This document shows, in pieces, positions 1 to 12,800 of a DNA stretch of 64,000 bases. The stretch spans positions 155,186,001 through 155,250,000 of the forward strand of contig JBITNC010000001.1 in assembly GCA_050084985.1 (NCBI GenBank). Reading direction: 5' to 3'. Every line of letters begins with the position of its first letter. Within the stretch, counting starts at the first letter, position 1. The stretch is from Nageia nagi (lineage: Eukaryota; Pinophyta). The position numbers and the translations under genes were made by a program. A model generated the notes under the pieces. It was not told the origin of the DNA, made no database searches, and saw nothing but the letters and a program-made list of their open reading frames with translations.

Positions 1-2175
1 TTATAGCCTCTATGCTAATTATCATAGCTCATAAAGATGCACTTTTTAGATCTCTTATCCAAATTTTTTTCCTTCTTAGGAACAATAAAGGCATAAGCAT
101 CACAACCAAAGATACTAAAGTGAGAGATGTTAGGTTTCTTTTCTATCCATGCCTCATATAAAGTTTTTCCTTCAATTTATTTCATAAAACACCTATTTAA
201 AATGTATTTTGCAATATTTACAACTTTATCCCATAAGAAGATAGAAAGATTTTTTAGCATACATATTGCTATTTTTTGAATGGATCTATTCTTTCTTTTA
301 GCAACACTATTCTACTAAGGAGTGTAAGGAATCAAAAATTTCCTTTTAATCCTATATCTGGTATAATAATCATTAAATTCATTGCTATTATACTCACACC
401 CATTGTTAGATCTCAACATCTTGATTTTGAATCTAGACTAATTTTCAACCAAGGCTTTGAAATATTTGAACCTATCAAAGTTTTGATCTTTATGCTCTAG
501 AAGATAACCAAATATCATGCTATTGAAATCATCAATAAAGATCAAGATATAAGATGCTCCTCCAAGATACTTAGTTAAAAATGGACCCATCAAATTAGAA
601 TGCACATACTGAAGAGGTTGAGTTTCCCTAGTTACCTTATATTTTGGAATTTTTTTGATTCATTTTGCCTAGGATGCACTTCTCACAAAGACCAATTGTG
701 GGTGATATTGTAGGAAAACCTTCTACAAGTTTTTTTATCTTTTTTAACTTGAATGATCTTATGGTTAAGGTGGCCTAATTGATGATGCCAAAGATTTCTT
801 TTAGAAAAAATTTTTGTAGCAAAGAAAATATTTGTTGAATATTGATCCATAATGTAAAGATCAGATTTCATTGATCCTTTCACCAAAGTGGTAAGACTCT
901 TTTTCATGTGCCAAGAGTGTGAGTTAAACTCAAAAGAGTAACCTTTCCTTCCAACTTGAATTATAAAAAGAAGGTTCAATGTTAGTTTAGGCACATAAAA
1001 CATATTCTTAAGAATCAGTCCTCCTATCAAAACATTTCCAATAGCTTAACCTTCAAGGATTGAATTATCACCTATCACAAATGTATCTTTTCTATACTTA
1101 TGAAAATTTTTAAACTCAGTCTTTTCGAAACATATTTGATTAGTGCATCTAGAATCAATAATCAAATCATTTAACAAGGTATGAGACTTGGAGTAAAAGG
1201 TAGCAACATAAATAAAATTCTTGTTCTTCTTTCTATTAGATTTGTTTGATTTTCTAGATCCTTTTTCACCTTGATCTTTCTTTTTCTTGTAGTAATCAAC
1301 TTCTTTATGATCCTAAATGCCATAAAAATTATAATTTCCACCTTGTTCTTTTTTTTTTCTTGTAGCAATCAATTTCTTTATGACCATAGATGCCATAGAA
1401 ATTATAATTACCATTAAATTTGGATTTGAATTTTCTTATCTTATCAAATTCATAATGCTTTTTATTTCCCCCTTTCTTGAAGTTCTTTTTCATATCATGA
1501 GTAGACTTATTTTGGTTATTGCACTTTTGTTTGAAGTGAGGATTCATTTTTTCTAATGCCATAGAATGCTCCTTAGGATAGGGGTTCAACACTTAATTGT
1601 TAAGTGTTTTCTCATGTTTCAAGAGAAGTCTTGAAAAATTTTCCAAATACAACACTTCGTTTACATCATCAAGCCTTATTTCAATAACAGTCACTAAGTG
1701 ACTAAATTTAGTAGAGAGGATTTGAAGGATGATGAATGTAAGAAATTCATCATTGATCCAATTGTAACCACACCTCATAATATGGGTCCTAAGGTAAATA
1801 ATATTATTTATATATATTGCCATACTTTCATTTTCCTTTTGACATCATTACAATAACTTATGAAGAATGGTGAACCTTTTGAAGAATTTGATATTGAGGT
1901 AGATACTCTTTAGTTTATCCCAAGCTTCCTTTGTAGAGTTTGAATAATATATAATGAAAAGGATTTCATATAAAAGAACATGAAAGATCATATAAGTTTT
2001 CAAATAATTCTTTGTATTATAAGCATTAATTTCCTTTTTTCTTGATGGATCAACTTGGTTTTCACTAAAAAATCATCCAAAGCTTTCATGCTTGAAGTTC
2101 TACTTTCATCCTAGGTTCCTAAATACCATATTTGGATCCATATAAGATATGCTTAGATGAAAAAGAGTCTTCCAT
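1..2175 (-). pseudogene. Decayed Ty1/copia gag-pol fragment (gag to integrase)
   Basis: Read on the minus strand, this is the 5' part of a copia polyprotein. A gag (UBN2-like) segment lies at about 2175-1593, with a likely start ATG at 2175-2173. A zinc-knuckle region (1592-1330) has lost its first cysteines but keeps the GHKEIDCYKK end. The GAG-pre-integrase motif LWHHQLGHLNHK is in 1030-683. The integrase C-terminal region, with ISHFSIFGCDAYAF, runs to position 1 and off the window. Stops and frameshifts separate the segments, so it is not functional. No LTR or primer-binding site is recognisable upstream (2176-2600). The assignment rests on motif order, which is typical of plant copia elements; lineage within copia is not determined. 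Confidence 0.85.
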
Positions 2176-3900
2176 TGCTACAAAATAATATGAAGGTGAT
2201 TAATAATGTAATCATACATATTGAATTTAACTAATCATACAAATACATGTTTGAATCAATCAATAAATCAAATGCTTAAATTATTAACAAGAATTATAAT
2301 CATACATCCAATATTTTCTATCACAAAGTATGATCATAGGGAGGGAAGAGTTGAGGCTTTTTTTCTTGTATAAATTTTGGCCTTAACTTGGTGCCCACAA
2401 GGAGCCTAGGTCCTACCAATCTTCAACTAGTTCACCTTGAGCAATAATATACTTTCAAAAGAAGTGCTAGCTATTTTTCAAGGTTGTGATATATGTTGGA
2501 TTGATAAAATTATTATCTTGATTAAGTTTTCAAGTTTTTCTTCTAAGTTATCAAGATCATCTGTGAATGGATAGATAGACATGTGGTATCACTACACACA
2601 TGCCTATCAAACTATATGGAGTTATATTCAGACCAATAAAGGACTTAGGGGAAATTAAGAAGTATGTACTTTTCCTAACTTGGATTGTTAGACTAAAAGG
2701 TTCCAATCTACTTATCCTCACCTCATCATGGCTTCCCAAACAAGTCATGTTACAAAATAAAATATGTAGATGTGTTCATTTTAGGGTTTTAGGGGAAATC
2801 ATATACAATATTTATGTACTTTGTAAATAAAATAAATGTACATAAAATAAAGTGCTTTAAAATAAAACTTCATCCAAATATCATCCATAAGTATGAGCTT
2901 AAGAGTCTAATGGATTTTTTACAACCCTTAGTGGGGATCTTTACATAGGTTCATTATTTAAGTAACAACAAAAATGAGGAATTCTTCCCCTTGTTACTTA
3001 AATATAGGAAAAAGATTTCCTTATTTGCAATTTATTATCAAAAATTACTTAATAACCAAAACATGTAAGTGAACTTTTATCCATCCACATATGTGCATAA
3101 AAATAGTAGGCAATAACAATGCATTAGGAAGAAGAAAATAATTAATCCTAACATGCATTCACAATATTTCTAAGTAAACATGTTTAGGAAAAATAAATTT
3201 AATCCTAACATCCACTTATAAGTGGAATTTTTTTTTTTAAAGACACATATGTAAACAATAATAATTTAGAATCATACATGCATTAGAGAAAAAAATTTGT
3301 ATGAAAATACATTTAGAAAAATAATTCTCCCCTTTTTCTTAAATGTATGATTAATAAAGTCCCCCTTTTGAAAAAAATTCATATTCATCATAAATTTACC
3401 TTAGTGTAAAAATATTATAATTTGGCAAAATATTAGCCCATACTTCAAAGATTGACCATAATGCATTAAAAAATAACTTAAGACCTTAAATTTAGCTCAT
3501 AATTTTAAAAATATAAATTCCACACCTCTCTATCTAATTAAAAAATTCTCCTTTTAAAAAAAATCAAGACCCCCCCTTTTTTTAAGAAATACTTAATTTC
3601 TATTTAAGAGATGCCAAAAAAAATTAAAAACATAGGAGCTTAGATTTGTTAAAAAGATGCCAAATGAGCTCATAAGTTGTTTAAAAAGATTTTTTTTAGT
3701 ATTTTTATTTTTAAAAAAATAACTCTAAAAAAGTTTCTAGGAATAAAAATAAGATCCTTCTTAAAAAATATGTCACATGAAAATCCTTCTTCTTCTTTTT
3801 TGGTTGCAGAAGAGTGAAAAAAAATGAGAGGAGGAGGTAAGGTAGAGGGGTAGCATATTAAAAATGGCTGGAGAAGATGCATAGAGGATGGATGATTGAT
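2176..3900. other. AT-rich spacer, no gene seen
   Basis: No protein family is recognisable in either strand. The first few hundred bases may be the leader of the copia fragment to the left, but no PBS is visible. The 3.0-3.8 kb part is rich in A and T runs, with one purine-rich stretch near 3818-3850. Confidence 0.5.
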
Positions 3901-3917
3901 TTGCAACCTCTAAAGAT

Positions 3918-4152
3918 CATGCAATCAGTTGAGTCAATGCAACCCCGAAAAGGGCACGTGTAATCAACAAGACCAACATAGCACCCAAGGGGCATGTGCA
4001 GCTAGCAAGACCAACACAAACCCATTAGGAAGGGCTCATGTATCCCTAAGGGGCATGCAATTAGTTGGGTTGGCCTAGCCCCCAAGGGTGCATGCGATCG
4101 CTAAAGCTAGCATAACCCCCAAGAGGTGCACATAGCTCGATCGACCAAGCCC
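3918..4152. repeat. Degenerate tandem array, period about 38 bp
   Basis: About six diverged units share the skeleton 'gcaatcagcaagaccaacat' followed by 'acccccaaggggcat'. Unit starts fall near 3920, 3959, 3997, 4056, 4093 and 4131, and one unit carries an insertion of about 20 bp. The array is clearly more GC-rich than its surroundings and abuts the TG microsatellite. Confidence 0.7.
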
Positions 4153-4154
4153 TT

Positions 4155-4880
<726 letters not shown>

Positions 4881-7138
4881 ATAACATAGCTTGCTTCCTA
4901 GTTACATTATGAGAGGGGGTACCTCTTTATTTATAAGATGAAACCCACTCTTGAACCTCTCTTTTACCCAAGGGTAAGGTTAAATATTTTTCCATATTTA
5001 TTCCCTTAATGCTTTAATGTATCTAAATATACTTTAATAATTAAGTGAATTTACATTAAGGAGAAATATTACATAATATTACACTACAAATTTTAACAAT
5101 AGTTGCATAAAAATAGAGAAAAGGAGAAGTTTGAAAACCTACCAAGGTTTTATTCCCAAAAACTACCATAGAAAAATATGTAGGGGCAATATCCTAAATT
5201 TTTAATTATTCATTCTTTGAAGAAACCTAATGTTTAATCATTCAAAGAAATCAATCATTATTTTTATTTAATAATACAAATATTCAACTACAAATTATAG
5301 ATATCTAAGATATAACTTGCATTAATGTTTATGCCTTATTTTATATTTTTATTTATTTTATTTGATTATTTGCACTAATGTTTATGCCTTATTTTATATT
5401 TTTACAAATTTTATTCAAAACTTTTCAAAATTTAAAGATATAAAATTATAAACAATAAGCAATAAACACAACATAAGGGAGTAGAGCTTTTTTATCTCCA
5501 ATATAACTTCTTAGGTCTTTCATCCATGCAAAATACACCAAGATGCCTAAATGCATATATACTTCCCTTGTGGGCTAAGGCATGATCATCATCTCTAATT
5601 ACATTGAATTAAGTGAGCCACTCTCTTGGTCACCTATAGTGCAAAATACAAAATACACAAGTACAAGCAATATCAAATTGATAAAATAATATGTAATAAA
5701 AATGACAAAAATAGAAAACATAAGTGAACATAAAATTATCATCTCACAAGCATGTTCCAAGTATAACATACTCATCATAATTATTAATTTAATGCAAAAA
5801 CTATGCTTAAGAGATGGTCATCACACTTGTAGAAAGGATGGTGAAAAGATTATCATAGGCGTAATTGATAGTAAAAAATGGAATGAACTTTTGTTATAAG
5901 CATATTATTTGTAAACTTATTCACATATAAATGCAATTTGTTTAAACCAATATGGCAAATAAGATGTAAATAAATAAAGTTAATAAGTATTAGTGTAAAT
6001 GAAAAAATTTACATGTTTACAAATTGTTAGTGTAGATGAACAACGTTTACACATTTTTGGTGTAAATACAATTCATTTATCCATTTTGATCAAAATATCA
6101 ACTTAAAAATAAAGGATTTGTCTCGTCCTACCAAATTATCACGTTAAAATAGAGAAATATTTAATCCAATGAGTGGAAACAAATAACATTTACATATTAT
6201 TGTTGTAAATGAATAAATCCTAATAGGTGAAAATAAATAAAATAATCTTTGACTCAACTATTTGTTATGCATAACTACATCCTATATTTTGAAAGAATGC
6301 ATAATGTGTAATATTTATTGAATCTCTATAATATGTATATATACTAGGTGTCAGATGGCTATTTGGTGGGTGATATAAAGATTCTTTATAGTTTCAAGAC
6401 TAAAGAGGGAAAGTCTTATTTCAAGATCAACAATATTCAATTTAAATATCTTAAAATTTCTTCAAATGGTCAAGTTATGTTATCTTAAATAATTTAAAAT
6501 AAGTTAAAATCTAAACTATTAAAGAGTAAGGAAAAAAACCTTTAGAATATTCACTTACTTTCCATGATTCACCCCTATTATTTTCCTTGTAGTGATAAAT
6601 CCTAACTCATTTTCTCTGTTTCCTTCCTTCTCATTTGGTTATATGGTGTTTTGCTACTAATTTGGGTAGTAAACCTCCAAATACTCAACACTTGACTCTT
6701 TTTCAAGGTTAATTTTAACAACATTTCTAATTGTTCATTTACTATCTATTAAGGATGGTTTAAAATTACCATTGAAAACTTCCCTTTACAACTATCTATG
6801 AGGAAGATTTTAAACTGTATATATTATCTCTATTACGCTAATTTAAAATCATTGTAAAATATCTTTTTTAATTAATATATATTTAAAACAATTATATAGT
6901 TATTATACCAAAAGGCATTATACAATGGAAACTAGGGCAATTAAACTTTAAAAAAATGAAAATTGGCCAATTAATAAATTTAATATTATAAAAATTATGA
7001 ATTGGAGAATGAGAGTTGGAGAGTTGGGTACTTCAAAGCTCTTAAATATGGAAGGCCCAAGTTCAAAACTCTCTACCCATAAGTTAAAACATACCTAAAA
7101 TCCTATTGAGCTGATGGTATGCGAGGATGAGGCTACAT

Positions 7139-7488
7139 CAATATTAAAAAATTAATCCACAACTCTTTTTTCATATTTAATTTTTATTTAATATTTAATT
7201 ATTGTTATGTAATATTTATTTATTATTTTAATTAATAATGTATAAGATATTAATTGTATTTTATTTATTATTTTTATTATATTTTTATCTAATAGTATTT
7301 TATGTAAGGTATAAAAATATATTAAAAAATTAATCCATAACTCTTTTTTTATATTTAATTTTTATTTAATATTTAATTACTGTTATGTAATATTTATTTA
7401 TTATTTTAATTAATAGTGTATAAGATATTAATTGTATTTTATTTATAATTTTTATCTAATAGTATTTTATATAAGGTATAAAAATATT
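7139..7488. repeat. Tandem duplication, period about 178 bp
   Basis: Two adjacent units begin 'atattaaaaaattaatccac' (7141) and 'atattaaaaaattaatccat' (7319), and both end near 'aaggtataaaaatat'. The paralogous block at 35880-36060 has only one unit, so this duplication postdates the block duplication. Confidence 0.85.
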
Positions 7489-7750
7489 TAAGATAGATGC
7501 CTTCCTCATCCACACCTACCATAACTTGATAGAATTTTAGATACCGTGCATGTGAGGGGGAAAGATTTTAACCTAGAACCTCTTTATTTCCACTTGAGAG
7601 TTTTAACGACGGATTTCTCAACAACTCCCCTAACAACTGCTGATTATATTTTATCTTTAACTAAAACCACATTAAAATATTATTTTCTTTTGTTAATTGA
7701 AAAATCTAAATATTTTAATAAGATTTAATCATATCAAAATGCTTTTTTGT

Positions 7751-7754
<4 letters not shown>

Positions 7755-7797
<43 letters not shown>
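7755..7797. repeat. (AT)n microsatellite
   Basis: Pure AT alternation of about 43 bp directly adjoining the left end of the foldback element at 7797. Confidence 0.97.
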
Positions 7798-7799
<2 letters not shown>

Positions 7800-8254
7800 T
7801 GGAGAGGCATTAAGGTAAACATAATTTGAATGAAATACATGAAATAACAAATAATTTAAATAATCATATAATTATTGATGAGAATTTGAGTTACCTCTAA
7901 ATGCTATACTTTTATCTTTTCTTATAAATTTAAAATATAAATTGCTGATTTCATATATTTCATAGTTGAAGAAATAGTACTCACACGTTCCTTTATTTGA
8001 ATTTGGAGAAAATGAATGATGCTATTGTAAACCCCATATATATTTTTACCATAGGTTCATCCATTTTCTTTAATTTCAATTAAAAGTAAGAGTTAGTTCT
8101 GTTTCTTCAACTATCAAATATATTAAATCCGCAATTTATATATTTTATATTTATAAGAAAACATAAAAAGTAATAGCATTAAGAGGCAACTCAAATTCTC
8201 ATCAATTTTATGTGATTATTTAAATTCAATCTTTACCCTAATGCCTCTCCATCT
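7797..8254. mobile_element. Long-armed foldback element (MITE-like), full copy
   Basis: The element starts AGATGGAGAGGCATTA and ends with its complement TAATGCCTCTCCATCT. The arms stay complementary for about 200 bp each, including 'attgatgagaatttgagtt' on the left against 'ctcaaattctcatcaatttt' on the right, and continue through the 'aaattgctgattt' and 'agttgaagaaa' segments. The centre near 8000-8060 is unpaired. There is no coding capacity. It is flanked by AT-rich sequence, so TA target duplication is possible but cannot be distinguished from the microsatellite. A shorter copy is at 36254-36517. A non-autonomous DNA transposon is the simplest reading; a long-hairpin small-RNA source is an alternative. 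Confidence 0.8.
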
Positions 8255-9346
8255 ATCTCAATATATTTGAAAAACTATCATAATAACTAACACCCACACA
8301 TCATGCATTTCATATCATCTTTTAAGATGGAAAAATCATCATTTGGCATAGTTGACCATTTACCTTATGGACCATGCTTGGTATAGAGGCAAAGTTAGTT
8401 AGCATAGTTTGATAATATTTCATTCATGTCATGCTTCATAAGGGGCTTTCTAATAAGCTAGGATTTGATATTTTAAAACTTACATCATATTAAATATAAA
8501 TATTTTTAACAAGCAACATTTACAAATTTTAACATCTTAGGTGAAGTAAATTATAATCTATTTGGACTTCATTTCTTATATGCACTTTATTATATAATTT
8601 TGATTATTGTATTTGAATTTGGATTTTTCTATTAATAATGATAAGGTTTGACTTTATATTTAGCAATGAATGTAAGTAAATTTTAATAAATCTTTCACTA
8701 ATTTAATATTACTTATTAAATTCTTTAGTCTTATAGGTACATAATTGCAATGGAAGGATTTAAAGATGAAAAGTAGATTTTTCTTCTTTATTTTAATTTT
8801 TGAAATTTTTTTATATATTTTATTTCATATTTTATCATCTCATTAAAGCAATATTTTATTTTATACCTATGAGAAGGATGTCTCCGAATAAGATCAACAC
8901 ATGACCAACTCAACCAACAATCAAAACATACATAATTATTTAACTTATTCATTAATTTATATATCAAATGTCATATCATTATATTATTTTAAGATCATTT
9001 GTTTGATCTTATTTATACATATAAATTTGAAATGTCATATCTTGTACTCTAAAAATTTAGATAAAATCCTATTTTAAATTCAAATTTCAAAAATTTTATA
9101 CACATTAAATTTACAAATATAATTTAAAAGTTATATAATTAAAAAATTATTTCTCATTTCTAAATATTTATTTATGATAAAATCCTTTCTTTATAAAATC
9201 TCTAAATTCAAATAAATCATTATTTATTTATTTTCTATCATTTTATAATAAAATATTAATTTATTAGCACATAATCCATAACATATTTCTATCATGTATT
9301 TCTTTACATCTTATCATATTTACTTAACCTATCGATTTTATTCAAT

Positions 9347-9367
9347 TATATATATATATATATATAT

Positions 9368-9413
<46 letters not shown>
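9347..9413. repeat. (TA)n microsatellite
   Basis: TA alternation with one 'aaa' interruption near 9368-9370. Confidence 0.95.
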
Positions 9414-9421
<8 letters not shown>

Positions 9422-9844
9422 CTATTTTTTCCTTTGACATGTAATATTAATTTTTATTTTTTATTTTTTTGTTCAATGATAGCCTAGAATTTCTCACATT
9501 TCAAATCTTACACTTGACCTTGCACATCTGCAACATTTTAACACCCGTAAGCATTAAGAATCCACTTCATACTTTTATGTATTGAAATTCACTTTCATGG
9601 TTATGTCCATGACATATTGAAAAGGTGTCCTCCAATGAATTATTTTTTGCATGTTGAATTCACCCAGAACTAACTTCCAGCACGCTTAAAAAGCTATAGT
9701 AAAAGATACATTTCTGTGCCCACAGGATGGTACCCCTCCCTACCACATGCTGCTCGCTTCAAACATGAGAATTTGTATCATAGCTTAGACTCGGGTTTTT
9801 GTGTGGGATCATCGTAATTAGAGTATTCCACTTTAAGTCAGAAT

Positions 9845-10583
9845 ATGGAAACTTAAGTTGTTGCTAGCCAAGCTCTTGAAATTGCTGAGAAGAAAAGCAG
9901 TAGCAGCAGCCAGATTGATAAAGTTATTGAAATGGATGCCATCGAAAAAACACTTACTGAGAAAGCAAATGGCTGTGCAGAAAACGAGATGGAGAATATA
10001 AAGTACTGGAACAAAGCATATCTAGGGTAAGTGTTATCATTTTCAGTATGCTGGTTCAGAGAGAACTGATCATGGAATGCTCTTCATAGATTGATTCCCA
10101 TTCTGCATAGCATCTTAGTCATAAATATTCCGTTGAGGATAAACTTCTTGTGTGTTGTAATAAAATATAAGTAGAGTCTACAGTAATATTCTAGAAGATG
10201 TTTACTGTAATGTATATATGATCTATATTCATATTTACTGTATGATCTTGGTACTTTATTACTAAATTATTTAACACAATATCATGACGGACTTCATTTG
10301 GCTTTGGATCCATGGCATAGACAAGGATGAGATCTCCGTGGAGGCAAATAAAAGCGTGACAGTTTGTGTAAGATTTTTCTTGCTAGTGTCATGTGATAAC
10401 CATTTTTATTGTTATTTTGGTCATTGTTTAAAGTAATGATTATAATTAATTCAAGATATTGTGTTTTGATGGGATGGCCAAAAGGTAACCACAACAAGAG
10501 ATATATCAATCTCTGCAACAGGAGCTACTGCTTCTGTAGTAAGCTCTGGTTCTGAAGGACAACATCACTCAACAGATGCATAA
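9845..10583 (+). pseudogene. Unrecognised three-exon-like small gene, copy 1
   Basis: I do not recognise this family. Exon 1 (9845-10026) begins METQ-like but with TAA as codon 4. It then reads through an acidic, serine-rich stretch containing EIAEKKSSSSSQID and DAIEKTLTEKA, and ends at a donor GTAAGTG (10027). Putative exon 2 (10321-10367) follows 'ggcatag' and reads DKDEISVEANKSVTVC, with a donor GTAAGA. Putative exon 3 (10473-10583) reads DGQKVTTTRDISISATGATA and onwards to a TAA, open throughout, but its acceptor is GG where copies at 58217 and 61731 have AG. The three segments are conserved in paralogous copies at 57741 and 61620 and sit in AT-rich DNA. The early stop and lost acceptor make this copy a probable pseudogene. 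Exon borders are inferred from splice consensus and comparison of copies only. Confidence 0.45.
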
Positions 10584-11080
10584 TTGTGTGGGTTGACCTT
10601 TCAAATTCTTCACACGCTTCTGGAGATCTGGAATTTGCTTTTATAGTTGTCGACTATATGCCTGAGTTTAATATATATTGCTGTAATAGAGTGGTCTTGT
10701 GTAAGAATTGCTTATAATAACGTAGGCGTCGTCTTTCATAGACAGGAAAGATGAGGTTCAAAATAAATGTAAATTATAATGTTTGGTTATTTATCTACAA
10801 TAATTGTGAGATTATGAATTTAGAAAATTTGTCAAGCAACTATATTAAAATCTTAAAAAAATATTTTTATATGAAATTTTGGAGATTTACACCTCTTTTT
10901 ATAGTATAATTAAAAATTATGATATTAATTTATTGAGTTGTTTTAAATAGACATTATATAGTACAAAGGTTGATATTAAATTTCAGTATATTTATTTGAA
11001 AACAATAATGACATTGAAAAGCATCCTACAACAAAAAGAAGGCATTGATTCAAATATTTTGACATAAACATTTTTTTTTA
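10584..11080. other. 3' flank shared by the small-gene copies
   Basis: The stretch with 'gtggtcttgtg', 'cttataataacgta' and 'tttggttatttatctac' recurs after the small gene at 58430-58560 and 61865-61995, so it was duplicated with it. It could be a 3' UTR. No reading frame is convincing. Confidence 0.4.
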
Positions 11081-11149
11081 AATTATCTGCATCAATATTA
11101 AATTTAAAATTAAAAAAATATATATTAATTATTGCGTACAAAATCATTA

Positions 11150-11760
11150 CAGTGAATTGCGAAAATAATAGATGCGAATTTTTAAACTAAATCGAAATAC
11201 TCATCACCGGAGATGTCATATAAGAAAACAGCTGAATTAATTGTCCTCGTAACACCGGTACACTTGCAGTCCTCGAGCTTTCGTCGACACGAAAACCCTA
11301 ACCAGACACACATTTCCAAATCAAAACTACTCTTTGGGCAAATGAGACGTTGGATATAAGGTGTTACTTATTTCCTCTCGGAGGGTCGATGGAGGCAGAA
11401 GCAGCACCCGTCATAATTCATATTGCTATGCATCGATGTGGTCATGATCTGCAATGATGCAAACGATGTTCTTCCGCTAAACAGAATTGTTGGTGTGGAT
11501 TTTGTGCATAGTCATGTGCCTAAAAATATTCTTCATTCATCGTGATAGAAGGTGGAAACGATGTCATTTGTTTTCTTCATTTTGTCAACGAGATTTCACC
11601 CAATTGCCCTACGCAATCCAACTGTTCGCGAGCCAATCTTTGGTTTCTTACATAATGTTTTAGCGAAGTCCGGAGATAAACATCTATTAGAAGGAGTACG
11701 AGTTCCGTTAGTCCAATCATCCTACTATCCCACATCCTGTGTACGTTTATATACTAGCTT
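11150..11760 (+). pseudogene. CpG-richer island with unrecognised gene fragment
   Basis: Base composition rises and CpG dinucleotides are frequent compared with everything around. A leader-like stretch (11280-11390, with 'aaaaccctaacc') precedes a short ATG frame at 11390, MEAEAAPVIIHIAMHRCGHD, which stops. Another frame reads ICNDANDVLPLNRIVGVDF and, after two consecutive stops (about 11541-11546), continues from 11552 with RNPTVREPIFGFLHN and GDKHLLEGVRVPLVQ to about 11750. The composition and frames look like exon sequence, but I recognise no family. The island falls in a 1.5-kb stretch (about 11.1-12.6 kb) that the paralogous blocks at 58 and 62 kb lack. A broken gene or captured gene fragment is most likely. 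Confidence 0.35.
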
Positions 11761-12340
11761 TGATATGTATTGTTATATATCAAAAAAAAAACTCTTGGAA
11801 TATAGATTATCTATCTTGTTTATAGCAATACTAAGAAATGATATATTTAATTCAATATAGATTTTTAATTTAATATATGTTTTATATACTTTTAAAAAAT
11901 AGTTTTTTATTCATTATTTTTAAATAATAAAGTTGATTCATTTTTTTTAATATGGAAGTTGATCAACCTCCTCTTAACATTAATTATACCACATACTATA
12001 GTAATTGTATAAATGTAATTGATTTTGAAGTTAAGTATAGTTAAATAGATATAAATAAGTTAAAATTAGAAATGGTAATTAATAGATAAATAATTAAAAT
12101 TTTAAAGTTCAATTTTTATTTGTTACTTTAATATCTGATTTTTTCCTTTGAGTTTTGTTGGAAATTTATCTCTGACTAAAATGGTTTATTAAAAAAAAAA
12201 ATATTCATCATAAAAGTAATAGGTTTATATGTGTTTAGGTTTTCTTGAAATAAATTTTATGTAGTTTCAACTTTATTTGAGGTGAATATGGAGTAAAATA
12301 AATATTGAGGCCTTAAATATTGAGGTAGAATAGGAATATA
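11761..12340. other. AT-rich spacer, no gene seen
   Basis: No coding similarity or repeat structure recognised. Confidence 0.5.
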
Positions 12341-12504
12341 TACTAGCTTAGATATCTTAATGACATATATCTAAAAATACTAAGAGGTATTAAATTGGAA
12401 GCACCTATCTTAACAATCACTTTGCAAAGAAAATGAGATAAGTACCTCAAGATTGATACCTCTAAGTAATTTAGATATATGTTTTTTAGATATCTAAGCT
12501 AGTA
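12341..12504. mobile_element. 164-bp foldback element (MITE-like or hairpin)
   Basis: The left end TACTAGCTTAGATATCT is the complement of the right end AGATATCTAAGCTAGTA. Pairing extends inward through 'acatatatctaaa' and 'cttagaggtat' to the centre near 12420, so almost the whole element folds into one hairpin with arms of about 80 bp. It has no coding capacity. Possible flanking duplication is the trinucleotide ATA. No second copy was noticed in the window. Confidence 0.7.
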
Positions 12505-12599
12505 ATAATAATAATCATATATATATATAATCATAAAAAAGAAAATTATTGATGATTATAATTATTTCTATATATATTAAATTATATAATTTATACAAA

Positions 12600-12800
12600 T
12601 TTGATTAGTAAGATAAATATTAGGTTTTTTGAATATTAAAATAATTATATAATTTTTAAGTGTTCACATAATGTAGGGTGCATGTTATGTTTCAAGATAT
12701 AAAGATAATTATGTGTCATTAATTACGTTAAAAAATTTATAACTCTCTCTTGCATGAAATGATGTTAATAAAATATAGTATATATATGCTGATCTATGTT
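12600..12800. repeat. Part of multi-copy block, 'ataatgtagggtg' segment
   Basis: The 'cacataatgtagggtgcatg' stretch (12665) and the following 'gttaaaaaatttataact' recur at 59188-59260 and 62360-62440, which extends the duplicated block of copies 1, 3 and 4. Confidence 0.7.
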
